Part shown: in pieces, positions 15,214 to 24,584 of the stretch
Numbering within the stretch: position 1 is the stretch's first letter
Layout: each line of letters starts with the position of its first letter
NCBI GenBank assembly: GCA_013151255.1
Contig: JAADIQ010000014.1
Span: forward strand, 1-58,138
Reading direction: 5' to 3'
Source of the DNA: Alphaproteobacteria bacterium
GTDB lineage: Bacteria; Pseudomonadota; Alphaproteobacteria; Caulobacterales; Parvularculaceae
DNA: 58,138 bases
The notes under the pieces: model-generated
The model's input: the letters and a program-made list of their open reading frames with translations, nothing else
Told to the model about the DNA's origin: nothing
Database searches by the model: none
Made by a program: the position numbers and the translations under genes

Positions 15214-17502
15214 ATGACTAGAACGAGAAAGATTTTAACACTGTTGGCAGGCGTATCCATGCTGCCATTTTCTTACATCGCGCCAGCGCTTGCGCAAGAG
15301 GACGCCGCTGATGAAAGCGGGCGTGATGTTATCATCGTCACCACGAGAAAACGCGAGGAGTCGTTGCAAACTGTACCGGTTGCGGTGACCGCATTTTCGG
15401 CGGAAGATATCGCAAGTGCGCGCATCACCAGCGTTGAAGATATCGCGCTTTTAACGCCCGGCTTCACATTCGCGCCCCTGTTCGGCGGCGGCGCCTCAAC
15501 CCCGGTTATTCGCGGCCAGTCGACGACGATTGGCGAGCCTAATGTCGGGTTCTTCATTGACGGCGTCTATCAGTCTTCTCGTACGATCATGGATTCACTC
15601 CTTGGCGGTTCCATTGCGCGCGTCGAAGTCGCAAAAGGACCGCAAAGTGCGCTTTACGGACGCAATACATTTGCCGGCGCGATAAATTTTATCACCAAAG
15701 ATCCGAGTAATGATTTTGAGGGAGCGCTTGAGTTGACGGCCGGCAAGTCAGGCCATTTCGACGGGCGCGCCAATATCAGCGGACCAATCATCGAGGATGG
15801 CCTCTATTTTCGCCTCGGCGGTAGGTTTTTCCGGCGCGACGGCTATTTCACCAACGAGCTGACCGGCAGCGATCTTGACGACAGGCAAACTATCGTTCTC
15901 TCCGGCGCTCTTACTGCAACGCCGGCGCCGAATTTTGAGGCGACATTGCGGGTCGGTTATGAAGACACCAATGACGGCGACGATCCGTTGAGGTTTGCTA
16001 CAAATAATTTTGGCCCATCAAACCCGACGCCAGCGCCATTACCTGACGCGCTGCAGGGATTTTTAGGCGAAGTTCCCAACGAGCAAACCGGCTTTGCGGT
16101 GACGCCCGGCTTTCAAAACCGGGAAAATCTGACAATTTCCTTGTCGATGGATTGGGAGGTCGCGGATGGTTACACACTCACCTCAATCACTGGATACAAC
16201 GACTTTAATAATGCAACAGCGATTGACAACGACTATGAGGCCAGAAGCATCCGGTTCTCCACTGGCGACACATCACAACAAGAATTCAGCCAGGAACTGC
16301 GGATCACCTCGCCCGGCGATCAACGCTTCCGGTGGATGCTTGGCGGATTTTACTACGATCTGGATCTGGATACCGACACAACCGATCTCTTCGTCGATGG
16401 CGCGGCCGCGCTTGCAGCCGCGTTAGCGCCGTCCCCATTGGGCGGATTGTTGCCGCCCGGCGCCATTAACAACACAAACCAAACCACACAAAGCTTCGCT
16501 GTTTTTGGCCAACTGCAATACGACATCACCGACCGGCTTGGTTTTGCGTTTGACGGGCGCTGGACAACAGAAGAAAAAACTGCGCTTGCGGTTGATACCA
16601 ACCCGCTTACCATGGCGCAGGGAACTTTTCAGGAAACCGCCAACTTCGATAACTTCGTACCGCGCATCACGCTCGATTATCAGGCGTCAGATGATATATT
16701 CCTCTACGCCAGTGCAGCCAAAGCTGTTAAAACCGGTGGTTTCAATGTTGTGACTGTCGCCGGCGCCATTCTCGATAGTGAACGCACATATCAGCCGGAA
16801 ACAAGCTGGAACTATGAAGTCGGCGCAAAGACCACCTTTGCTGATGGGCGGGTACAGCTTAACCTTGCCGGCTTTTACATCGACTGGAACGACCAGATTG
16901 TCCGCGCGCTCGGAGCGACATTTGCTGTTTTGAACGCCAATGCGGGCGAGACATCAGTCAAAGGCGTTGAAGCGGAGTTACGGGCGAACCTCGCGCCCGG
17001 CCTCGACTTCACCGGTGGCTTCGCTTACACAGATTCAACCTATGACAGCTACAATTTCGCCATCCTGGCCGCATTCGGTTTCGACCCTATTCTCGATGGC
17101 ACCAGGCTGCAGTTTGTTTCCGAATACACCGCAAACAGCACGCTGCAATATACGCGTCCGCTTACGGATAAATTTGACTGGACGTCAAGGGTTGATGTTT
17201 CCTACCAGTCCGAACAAAGCATCATTCAAACGGCGGATGCTTTTGTCGGGGCCTCGACGCTTGTTAATCTGCGCACCGGTATTGAAAATGACCGGTATTC
17301 CTTCTCCATCTGGGTTGAAAACCTGACAAATGAAAAATCCGCCGTCACTGGCGCCTTCCTTCCCAATCAAGCAAGCCGCTTTGACACCGCGGCAAGCCTG
17401 GTGACGCCGATGGCGACGCCGCTTGGGTTTACTGCGTTCCAAGGCCTGGTCACATCACGCAACCCACGCATTTGGGGGGCTACGGTCCGCCTCAAATTCT
17501 AA
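15214..17502 (+). CDS. TonB-dependent receptor (outer membrane)
   Basis: A 762-aa receptor from the ATG at 15214, chosen because AGGAGGGG precedes it and a signal peptide begins there (cleavage near ALAQED). Upstream in-frame codons overlap the MarR gene and are not needed. Features in order: TonB-box-like DVIIVTTRKREES, plug with TPVIRGQSTTIGEPN and VEVAKGPQSALYGRNTFAGA, a 22-strand barrel, and the terminal strand WGATVRLKF. It resembles the Caulobacter/Sphingomonas receptor group used for complex organic substrates. Neighbours suggest it serves with the dipeptidase downstream or with the rhamnosidase locus. A strong hairpin follows its stop. Confidence 0.93.
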   Translation: MTRTRKILTLLAGVSMLPFSYIAPALAQEDAADESGRDVIIVTTRKREESLQTVPVAVTAFSAEDIASARITSVEDIALLTPGFTFAPLFGGGASTPVIRGQSTTIGEPNVGFFIDGVYQSSRTIMDSLLGGSIARVEVAKGPQSALYGRNTFAGAINFITKDPSNDFEGALELTAGKSGHFDGRANISGPIIEDGLYFRLGGRFFRRDGYFTNELTGSDLDDRQTIVLSGALTATPAPNFEATLRVGYEDTNDGDDPLRFATNNFGPSNPTPAPLPDALQGFLGEVPNEQTGFAVTPGFQNRENLTISLSMDWEVADGYTLTSITGYNDFNNATAIDNDYEARSIRFSTGDTSQQEFSQELRITSPGDQRFRWMLGGFYYDLDLDTDTTDLFVDGAAALAAALAPSPLGGLLPPGAINNTNQTTQSFAVFGQLQYDITDRLGFAFDGRWTTEEKTALAVDTNPLTMAQGTFQETANFDNFVPRITLDYQASDDIFLYASAAKAVKTGGFNVVTVAGAILDSERTYQPETSWNYEVGAKTTFADGRVQLNLAGFYIDWNDQIVRALGATFAVLNANAGETSVKGVEAELRANLAPGLDFTGGFAYTDSTYDSYNFAILAAFGFDPILDGTRLQFVSEYTANSTLQYTRPLTDKFDWTSRVDVSYQSEQSIIQTADAFVGASTLVNLRTGIENDRYSFSIWVENLTNEKSAVTGAFLPNQASRFDTAASLVTPMATPLGFTAFQGLVTSRNPRIWGATVRLKF

Positions 17503-17520
17503 CTGATATTGAACTCACGA

Positions 17521-17552
17521 GAAACGCCCGGCTGCGCTGCGCCGGGCGTTTC
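17521..17552 (+). terminator. Strong GC-rich hairpin after TonB receptor
   Basis: GAAACGCCCGGC and GCCGGGCGTTTC form a perfect 12-bp stem with an 8-nt loop, 18 nt after the receptor stop. Only a short T-run lies inside the right arm. It probably ends or stabilises the receptor mRNA. Confidence 0.6.
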
Positions 17553-17609
17553 AATAATCGAGGCAATCGTTTATATTTCAATGATCTCAAATGACGAGGA
17601 ACATCCGAA

Positions 17610-18713
17610 ATGACCACACGCCGTGAACTTCTCCTTGGCACAGGCGCTGCGCTCGGACTCGCCACATGCGGACAAAAATCTGTCCCCGATCTGACGCTGC
17701 TTGAACGCGCCAGAGCGCTGATTGCGGACCGCCCTTCGCTCGACCTACATGCGCATCCAGGCGTCACGTTTGTTCGCGGCGTCAAAAATCTAGCGCCGGC
17801 GTTACAGGCGTTCATCCAAGCCGGTGCAAGTGAAGAGAGCGCTGTTGCGGACATGAGTGCGGGCGGCATGAACGCGGCTGTGTTTTGTGCGGTTGCCGAT
17901 GTCGAAATTCTCGACCTCGTTAATGGCGGGCCCACGGCTAGCCGTGATTTCGAACCAGGCGAAGCCCTGGCGAGTTATCGCACGCAAATCGGGTTCTTGA
18001 ACAAGCTGGTCACAGATGGTTTGGTTGAAAAAATACTAACCCCCTCTGATATCCAAAAAGTAAAACAGAACGGCGGCGTCGGCGCGATGCTTGGCGTTGA
18101 GGGCGGTGACTTCCTGGAAGGCAACGCCGAACGCGTGGCTGAAGCCCATGCCGACGGCGTACGCTGCATCAATCCCCTACACTACCGGGTCAATGAACTC
18201 GGCGACATCATGACGGCGGCGCCTGTCCACAATGGCCTGACGGAAGCTGGTGCCGCGGTCATTCGCGCCATGAATGATAGCGGTGTCATTATCGATGTCG
18301 CACACGCTAGTGAGGAAACAACGTTCGGAATCCTGAAAAAATCCAGCCACCCCGTCATTTGTTCGCATACGCATATCAACACGGCGGCGTTCACGTTTCC
18401 GCGGTTTATCAGTCTCAACCTGGCAAAAGAAATTGCCGCTGCGGGCGGTGTTATTGGCGCCTGGCCGGCCGGCATTGGCATTAGTGATCTCGACGGTCTT
18501 ATCGACCGGGTCTTTGAACTGATAGATGCCGTTGGCGTCGATCATGTCGGCATCGGCACGGATATGGACGCGAATTTTCAACCCGTTTGGGACAATTACA
18601 GGCAATTCCCGGATGTTGTCGCAAAGATGCTTGAGCGCGGTTTAAGCGTTGAAGAGACAGCGAAAATCATCGGCGGCAACGGATTGCGAGTTTTTGAAGC
18701 TGTAACACAATAG
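17610..18713 (+). CDS. Exported membrane dipeptidase, peptidase family M19
   Basis: A 367-aa renal-dipeptidase-like zinc enzyme. The N-terminus TTRRELLLGTGAALGLATCG combines a twin-arginine start with a possible lipobox, so export is likely. Family motifs follow: LDLHAHPG (about residue 50), GVEGGDFLEG (metal-bridging Glu), IDVAHASEETT, ICSHTHINT and GIGTDMD. The first metal motif reads H-x-H rather than the classic H-x-D, a variant that may shift metal or substrate preference. M19 enzymes cleave dipeptides, including those with D-residues, and some beta-lactams. It follows the TonB receptor by about 110 nt, after a hairpin. Confidence 0.9.
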   Translation: MTTRRELLLGTGAALGLATCGQKSVPDLTLLERARALIADRPSLDLHAHPGVTFVRGVKNLAPALQAFIQAGASEESAVADMSAGGMNAAVFCAVADVEILDLVNGGPTASRDFEPGEALASYRTQIGFLNKLVTDGLVEKILTPSDIQKVKQNGGVGAMLGVEGGDFLEGNAERVAEAHADGVRCINPLHYRVNELGDIMTAAPVHNGLTEAGAAVIRAMNDSGVIIDVAHASEETTFGILKKSSHPVICSHTHINTAAFTFPRFISLNLAKEIAAAGGVIGAWPAGIGISDLDGLIDRVFELIDAVGVDHVGIGTDMDANFQPVWDNYRQFPDVVAKMLERGLSVEETAKIIGGNGLRVFEAVTQ

Positions 18714-18791
18714 CATGCCTTCCCCGCTGCGCTTTTCAACAAACTGCTTTAGTGTGCGCCAGACTTTATTATCGATTGGGCCTGAAACTCA

Positions 18792-21344
18792 GTGATACGC
18801 CGCGCGCATTTTATCTGGACCGTCGATCAACCCATCGATCACGGCGCCTATTTCCGCCTCGTCAATCAGGAGCCGCTGCGCAGGGATGACGGTGTTAATC
18901 GCTGGTTTCTGTTTCGAAAGAAATTCCACCTTCCCTCTAAACCCAATACTGGCCGCATTAAAATCACCTGTGATGGCCGCTACCAACTATTCGTGAATAA
19001 TACGCGCGTCGCGCGCGGCCCAGCCCGTGCAAGCCCGCATCATATGCGGGTCGACGATGTTGATATTGGAAGTCAGCTTAGCGGCGGTGAAAACGTCCTC
19101 GCCGTTCTTGTTCATTCGCCGGGTATCGATCTTGCCTGGTACGAAACCACCAAGGGCGCCTGGCAACCTGTGTTTGGCGATGGCGGGTTATATGCAGATC
19201 TGACGGCGGGGTGCGGCGATGAGATAGTCGATGTTCTGACCGATGCATCATGGAAATGCCTTGAGGCGACGGCATGGCGACGCGATGCGCCGCGCGCTGG
19301 TTGGGGACAGGACTTCATCGAAGATTTTGACGCAACGCAAATGCCGCTTGCCTGGCAGACAATCGACTTTGACGATACGCTATGGCCGACAGCGCAATGT
19401 ATGATCTCACGCGGATCGCCCGGAGATATAGCAACTGGCCGCGGCAGTCACGAGCCCTTCCCTACGCTGTTGCCTCGGGAAATCCCGCATCTTACAGAAC
19501 ACGAGGTCGCGCCAGCCCGCAGCGTCTGGACTCAAGCGGTCACCCCTCACCCGGATTTGCCGCTTGATCGCCAACTTTATGAAGAACCGTTATGTAACGC
19601 ACCGAACGACATGTTTACATCGATTGATAATTTGATTGATGCTGAGCAGGGTCCGGTCATAGTCCGTACACAAGATAATAGCGATGCTGCAATCATGCTC
19701 GCGTTTGACCCTTACATCACCGGCTATCCCTTTATCGATATCGAAGCCAAGGGCGGTGAAATAATCGAAGTCGCAGCAGCCGAAGCGTTACCCGGAGAAT
19801 TCAGCGGTGAGGAAAATTCACGCACCGGGTTAAAACGTCCGAACCATCTCACCGGCGCGCACATCTTCCGTTATCATGCGCGCCCTGGCCGTCAACAATT
19901 TGAAAAATTCGAATGGACCGCCATCCGTGCACTCCAGATTAACATTCGCAACGCCCCAAACGGCGTCATAATTCATAAAATAGGCGTTAGAACAACAAAC
20001 TATCCGGCAAGTTTTGACGGCGCCTTTGAATGCAGCGATCCTTTGCTGAACGATCTTTGGCGCGTTGGCCGGCACACTGCACACCAGTGTATGCATGATG
20101 CTTACGAAGATTGTCCGGGGCGAGAAAAGCGCCAATGGGTCGGCGACGGCGTTGTTCATTTTGATATTGCGGCGGCTGCTTTTGGACCTAGCGCTTATCC
20201 GCTCGGGCGCCAATTCTTACGTCATGCAGCAGAAAGTCAGCGCGCTGACGGCCTTATTCAAATGTTCTCGCCGGGCGATCATCGCGGCGACGGCGTCATC
20301 ATCCCGGACTATAGCCTGCACTGGGTAAGAGGTGTTGTAAATTATTGGGTTGCAAGCGGCGATGACGACCTGGTGAGCCAGCTTTTTCCTGCGGTTGAAA
20401 AGGTGCTGCAATGGTTTGCGCGTCATGAGGACGAGAACAGTTTACTTAGCGATATTCCGTTCTGGCATTTCATAGAATGGGCGCATATAGATCGTAGCGG
20501 CGAGGCGGCGGCCATTAACGCGCTTTATGTCGCCGCTCTGCAAGCTGCATCTCAGCTTGCTACTGTGATCGACTACCCCCGCGCTGCACAGCGCTACAAG
20601 GAAATGTCGTTACGCGTCGCAAATGCTCTTAATTTACGCCATTGGAACCCACAACGCGGCGCCTATGTCGATAGCGTCAATCCTCAAACCGGCACGCAAG
20701 GAGAGCGCATCTCACAGCAGACGAATGCGCTGATGATCGCCTTTGATATTGCCCCAAAAGAGCGCTGGCAAACAATTGTTGCAACAATTTCCGATGCGCA
20801 GGCGCTGAAATTTACAGCCGCCCCGCCAATCTTTACAAGCGCACCGCCCTTCAACGAGGCCACAGATATCGTCGGCGCAAATACATTCTATTGCCATTTT
20901 CTCTATGAGGCGTTCGCCAAAACAGAAAGGTTTGATCTGGCGCTCGCGCATATGCGCAATTTTTACCGGCCCATGCTCGAAGCCGGCGCCACGACCTTAT
21001 GGGAAAGTTTTGAACCCTCCGCCAGCCTCTGCCACGTCTTTTCCGCGACACCGGTCTACCAATTATCGCGGCGCGTACTTGGCGTTCAAGCTGTCGGCCG
21101 CGCCTTTTCGAAAGTGCGCATTGCGCCGCAATTTTGCGACCTCGACCGGGCTTGCGGCGCCTACCCGACCCTGCTTGGCGCCATCAATATCAAATGGCGG
21201 CGTGTAAGCCGGGGCGTTGACTTTACGCTCGACACGCCAGCTCCCATGGAGGTGGAAATCATTGCGCCCGCCAAATTCAAAATTTCGCGCCAAACCGAAA
21301 CCAAAAATGAAACCCGCCGGTTTTTTGACATCGAGTTTTGTTAG
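18792..21344 (+). CDS. GH78 alpha-L-rhamnosidase, cytoplasmic type
   Basis: An 850-aa protein from a GTG start, with no signal peptide. N-terminal beta-sandwich domains (GRYQLFVNNTRVARGPAR) precede the (alpha/alpha)6 barrel, which has DCPGREKRQWVGDG near residue 440 where the catalytic Glu region of GH78 lies. The C-terminal sandwich contains ATTLWESFEP, matching the second conserved motif. The signature DCPxRE-K is of a different subgroup from the DCPQRDER form in the second rhamnosidase here. It would remove terminal alpha-L-rhamnose from an imported glycoside. It converges on the GPH symporter with a 4-nt overlap of stops. Confidence 0.9.
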   Translation: MIRRAHFIWTVDQPIDHGAYFRLVNQEPLRRDDGVNRWFLFRKKFHLPSKPNTGRIKITCDGRYQLFVNNTRVARGPARASPHHMRVDDVDIGSQLSGGENVLAVLVHSPGIDLAWYETTKGAWQPVFGDGGLYADLTAGCGDEIVDVLTDASWKCLEATAWRRDAPRAGWGQDFIEDFDATQMPLAWQTIDFDDTLWPTAQCMISRGSPGDIATGRGSHEPFPTLLPREIPHLTEHEVAPARSVWTQAVTPHPDLPLDRQLYEEPLCNAPNDMFTSIDNLIDAEQGPVIVRTQDNSDAAIMLAFDPYITGYPFIDIEAKGGEIIEVAAAEALPGEFSGEENSRTGLKRPNHLTGAHIFRYHARPGRQQFEKFEWTAIRALQINIRNAPNGVIIHKIGVRTTNYPASFDGAFECSDPLLNDLWRVGRHTAHQCMHDAYEDCPGREKRQWVGDGVVHFDIAAAAFGPSAYPLGRQFLRHAAESQRADGLIQMFSPGDHRGDGVIIPDYSLHWVRGVVNYWVASGDDDLVSQLFPAVEKVLQWFARHEDENSLLSDIPFWHFIEWAHIDRSGEAAAINALYVAALQAASQLATVIDYPRAAQRYKEMSLRVANALNLRHWNPQRGAYVDSVNPQTGTQGERISQQTNALMIAFDIAPKERWQTIVATISDAQALKFTAAPPIFTSAPPFNEATDIVGANTFYCHFLYEAFAKTERFDLALAHMRNFYRPMLEAGATTLWESFEPSASLCHVFSATPVYQLSRRVLGVQAVGRAFSKVRIAPQFCDLDRACGAYPTLLGAINIKWRRVSRGVDFTLDTPAPMEVEIIAPAKFKISRQTETKNETRRFFDIEFC

Positions 21345-22708
21345 GTTTTACGGCGCGCCTTTTCCGCGATTTCAGCTTTAACCGCATTAAATTCCTCTTC
21401 CGTTAAGCGGTATCGCGTCAGAACCAATATCGCTAAGAGCCACAACATAACTGGCAGCGCTGAATAAATTAACCTTATGCCGAGTATTGCCGATTCAGGT
21501 TGTGCATCCGCCGTTGCGCCGTGGACAAAGCCGGATGCTGACAGCAACAAACTCACCAAAAATGCCCCTGTTGTCATTCCGAGTTTTCTACAAAACGCCC
21601 AAGCGCCAAAAATCGCCCCCTCGCGCCGTTCTCCCGTTCGCAACTCATCTACTTCCACGGTATCTGGAACCATTGCATTTGGAAAAAGTTGGTTCGCCGC
21701 ATCGCCGGCCCCAGCGATGATGAGCAAAACAAACATGATCGCAAAAGCGCCGGGCTCAACGAAGAAAAATGGAACAGGTACAAGCGCGCTGATCGTCAGG
21801 GCTAAAAAATATCCTTTTCGTTTCGTCATCAGACGGCTTGCTGCAATCCAAAATGGGGTCGCTACCGTCGCCGAGATAGCGCCAATCGCCATATAAGGCC
21901 CAATCATCTCCGGGTTTAGCTTGAAGACCATGGTAAGCAGGTAAAGCAACGTCGTAGCGCTGGCGCCAATGGCGAGATTTTGAAACAGGAAAACCAACCA
22001 CAAAACACGAAAAGGTTTGTTTTTCCGAACGGCGTCAATTTCGTCCCGAGCGCTGAATTTTTGAATGGGCGCTTCAATCCGCGGCGCATTGCGCGTTAAG
22101 TAAAATGCAGCGACGCCCGCGATTATCATTAATGCACCAAATCCAAACCCGACAAGCCTAAAGCCCGAAGCGAGATTATCATTCGATCCAAAAACTACGG
22201 GAGCAGCAAACAACACGGCCAGAATGCCAATCCGCGCCGCCATCATCTTATAGCCTGTTAAAGATGTGCGCTCGCGATAATCCGTTGTCATCTCCGCCGC
22301 CATTGCGGAATACGGGACATCAAAAATCGTGATCGCTGTGCTCGCTAAAAAGTAGAAGAAGAGTACGTGCAACGCTTTGCGCATTTCACTCGCTTCAACT
22401 GGCGCATAAAACAGTCCTACAAAGCTAAGACCAAGTAAGACGGCGCCGACCAGCAAATAGGGGCGCCGCCGCCCCATTGACGAGCGCGTGCGATCAGACA
22501 CCACCCCCATTAATGGATCGGTGAAAGCATCCCAAAGACGCGGCAGCAACAGAACGAGACCGGCGAGCCACGGCGAAATACCGAGCGCTTGTGTTGAATA
22601 AAACAGAAGGAATGCGATCGTCAGACCGATATAAGTCGCAACCGATAATTCACCGACCGCCCAACCGAGCTTAATACTGACAGGTAGTTTTTCACTTTGC
22701 TGATTCAC
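21341..22708 (-). CDS. GPH-family (MFS) glycoside:cation symporter
   Basis: A 455-aa, 12-helix carrier. SIKLGWAVGELSVATYIGLT and the cytoplasmic loop RLWDAFTDPLMGVVSD with GRRRPYLLVGA mark the glycoside-pentoside-hexuronide family. Its position between a rhamnosidase gene and the rhamnose catabolic genes suggests import of a rhamnoside or rhamnose into the cytoplasm, where both GH78 enzymes, lacking signal peptides, should act. It is divergent from the esterase gene at 22843; the AT-rich gap holds two similar TATAATTTGGAA/TTATATTGGAA motifs. Confidence 0.9.
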   Translation of the reverse strand: MNQQSEKLPVSIKLGWAVGELSVATYIGLTIAFLLFYSTQALGISPWLAGLVLLLPRLWDAFTDPLMGVVSDRTRSSMGRRRPYLLVGAVLLGLSFVGLFYAPVEASEMRKALHVLFFYFLASTAITIFDVPYSAMAAEMTTDYRERTSLTGYKMMAARIGILAVLFAAPVVFGSNDNLASGFRLVGFGFGALMIIAGVAAFYLTRNAPRIEAPIQKFSARDEIDAVRKNKPFRVLWLVFLFQNLAIGASATTLLYLLTMVFKLNPEMIGPYMAIGAISATVATPFWIAASRLMTKRKGYFLALTISALVPVPFFFVEPGAFAIMFVLLIIAGAGDAANQLFPNAMVPDTVEVDELRTGERREGAIFGAWAFCRKLGMTTGAFLVSLLLSASGFVHGATADAQPESAILGIRLIYSALPVMLWLLAILVLTRYRLTEEEFNAVKAEIAEKARRKT

Positions 22709-22842
22709 GCAATGGGTTCCTCAAGTTTTATAATTTGGAAACTGTATCATTTTTATATTGGAATTTATTGTCTATTGCCGTACCTTACTCCGTAGTAGGA
22801 ATATTTTAAATAGAGGGCTTCTCTTTTGAGAGTTTCGATAAA

Positions 22843-23796
22843 ATGATGAACGATGATCACTATGTCGATCCGGAAATAAAACCCGCGCTTGAGAGAATGA
22901 AGGCGCGCATGGCTGCGCGCGCGCCGATGACAGATGTGCCGGTCGTTGATATGCGCCGTCGCGCGCGCGATGATTTTGCGGCAATGAACGCCCACCTGCC
23001 GGCGCTCGCCTATATTGAAGATAAAATGATCGAGGGCGCCTTCGGAAAGCGTGAGGCGCGCATATATGACGCCATCGGGGCAAGAGCTGAGGCGCCGGGA
23101 TTGATTTACTTCCATGGCGGCGGTTGGATTGTCGGCGATCTTGATTCAGAAGATGAGAAATTACGACGCCTGGCGCTGGCAAGCGGCATACGCATCGTAT
23201 CCGTCGATTATGTTCTGGCGCCAGAGCATAAATTCCCCGACCCTTTAGAGGATTGCATCGCGGCGGTGAAATCAATTCGCAAATCCGCGCCTGAACTTGG
23301 GCTAGACGCTGAACGCCTTGCCATCGGCGGGGCTTCTGCGGGCGCCAATCTGGCTCTCTCAACGGCGATTGCGCTGCGTGAGGATAATACCTCATGGCTG
23401 CGCTTCATGCTGCTGTTTTACGGCGCCTATGACATGGCTAGCCAGGCCCCTTCCCGCTCGCTGTTTAACGAGGGCTATGGCATGACAGCCGAAGCGATGG
23501 AGTTTTTCTATTCGCTTTATCTGAACGGCCCAACCGAGCGAACCGATCCACGCGCCTCGCCGTTGCACGCCGAGTTGGGAAACCTTCCGCCTGCGTTCAT
23601 CAACGCTGCCAGCCTTGATGTTCTGCGAGACGACAGCCGCGCGCTGGCGGGGAAACTGCGCGAAAGAGGCGTTGCAATTGACTATGACGAGGCGCCAGGC
23701 GTCATACACGGCTACACACTTCTCGCGCATGAAGTCGCCGCAGCGCGCGATACGATTAAACGGGCCGCTCATGCTCTACGCTTGGCGCTAGTGTGA
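22843..23796 (+). CDS. Alpha/beta hydrolase, HSL-type esterase
   Basis: A 317-aa esterase without a signal peptide. The oxyanion-hole motif HGGGW is at about residue 88, the nucleophile motif GGASAGANLAL (G-A-S-A-G) around 167, the acid in DVLRDDS, and the His in GVIHGYTLL. This is the hormone-sensitive-lipase family, which hydrolyses short acyl or aryl esters. Its place in a rhamnoside locus suggests removal of acetyl, feruloyl or similar groups from imported rhamnosides; that is inferred. A second member of the same family is at 36949. Its 3' end overlaps the convergent DeoR gene by 28 nt. Confidence 0.9.
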   Translation: MMNDDHYVDPEIKPALERMKARMAARAPMTDVPVVDMRRRARDDFAAMNAHLPALAYIEDKMIEGAFGKREARIYDAIGARAEAPGLIYFHGGGWIVGDLDSEDEKLRRLALASGIRIVSVDYVLAPEHKFPDPLEDCIAAVKSIRKSAPELGLDAERLAIGGASAGANLALSTAIALREDNTSWLRFMLLFYGAYDMASQAPSRSLFNEGYGMTAEAMEFFYSLYLNGPTERTDPRASPLHAELGNLPPAFINAASLDVLRDDSRALAGKLRERGVAIDYDEAPGVIHGYTLLAHEVAAARDTIKRAAHALRLALV

Positions 23797-24584
23797 GCGC
23801 CACTTTGAACAATCAACACCTCTACGCTATATTTCTTAAACATCTTCAAAGCATCTTTTTTGACACGATCATCCGTAATCACCTTGTCAATTTGCGATAA
23901 GTCGAATGCTGCATAGCTGCTATTGCTGCCAATTTTCGTTGCATCGACCAGAAGAATGATTTCGTCTGCTTGCGTTGCAAGGCGTTGCTCCGCACGCGCG
24001 ACTAGCGGGTCCGCCTCCATCACGCCCCGGCTGCTAACGGCGCAAGCGCTGAGAAAATATTTTGACGCCCGATACGCATCTGTAACAACATCTTCCAGCG
24101 GATTGAGGATAAAACTCAATTTTCTATGCGCTTCGCCAGCTGGAAAGATCACGCGGTTGTTGCTGTTCTCAATTAGATCGACGCCAAGCGCTAGAGAGTT
24201 CGTCATAATGCTCAACGTGTGGCCGCGTAAGAAGGCGCCCATATGATATGTCGTACTGCCGCCATTAATGATAACCGCTTCACCGTCGTTACATAATTCT
24301 ACTGCGCGAGCGGCAATCGCGCGTTTTGCATTAACTTCACACTCAAGATTGCCAAGGAACGCAGAGCCCGCCAAATGACGCCGCCGGATGGTCCTGTCTT
24401 TTTCATGCGCTAGCACCGCTCCGCCACGAACTTGTTTTAACTCCCCCTGCTCCGCCAATTTTATCAAATCACGGCGAAGCGTTGCTTCCGATGCGCTAAT
24501 TTCATCAACCAACATGGCAATCGAAACTGTCCCATGTTCCTCAAGCAAATCCCGAATGAGATTATGGCGTTGGGTCTCAAGCAT
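23769..24584 (-). CDS. DeoR/GlpR-family transcriptional regulator
   Basis: About 271 aa from the ATG at 24584. This start overlaps the kinase stop (ATGCTTGA) and has GAGGG just ahead of it, so I prefer it to the upstream in-frame start at 24626. The N-terminal DeoR helix-turn-helix (VDEISASEATLRRDLIKLAE, about residues 26-45) is followed by a sugar-phosphate-binding domain with INGGSTTYHMG and IILLVDATKIG. DeoR proteins of this type respond to phosphorylated sugars; here the candidate effector is L-rhamnulose-1-phosphate or DHAP. The likely target is the 10-bp phased repeat region at 26056-26085. Confidence 0.9.
   Translation of the reverse strand: MLETQRHNLIRDLLEEHGTVSIAMLVDEISASEATLRRDLIKLAEQGELKQVRGGAVLAHEKDRTIRRRHLAGSAFLGNLECEVNAKRAIAARAVELCNDGEAVIINGGSTTYHMGAFLRGHTLSIMTNSLALGVDLIENSNNRVIFPAGEAHRKLSFILNPLEDVVTDAYRASKYFLSACAVSSRGVMEADPLVARAEQRLATQADEIILLVDATKIGSNSSYAAFDLSQIDKVITDDRVKKDALKMFKKYSVEVLIVQSGAHTSAKRRA

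Noticed and set aside
22729-22763. TATAATTTGGAA / TTATATTGGAA as a second DeoR operator
   Set aside because: The motif does not match the TTTTGnnnGT repeats at 26056-26085, and the AT-rich setting makes chance similarity likely.
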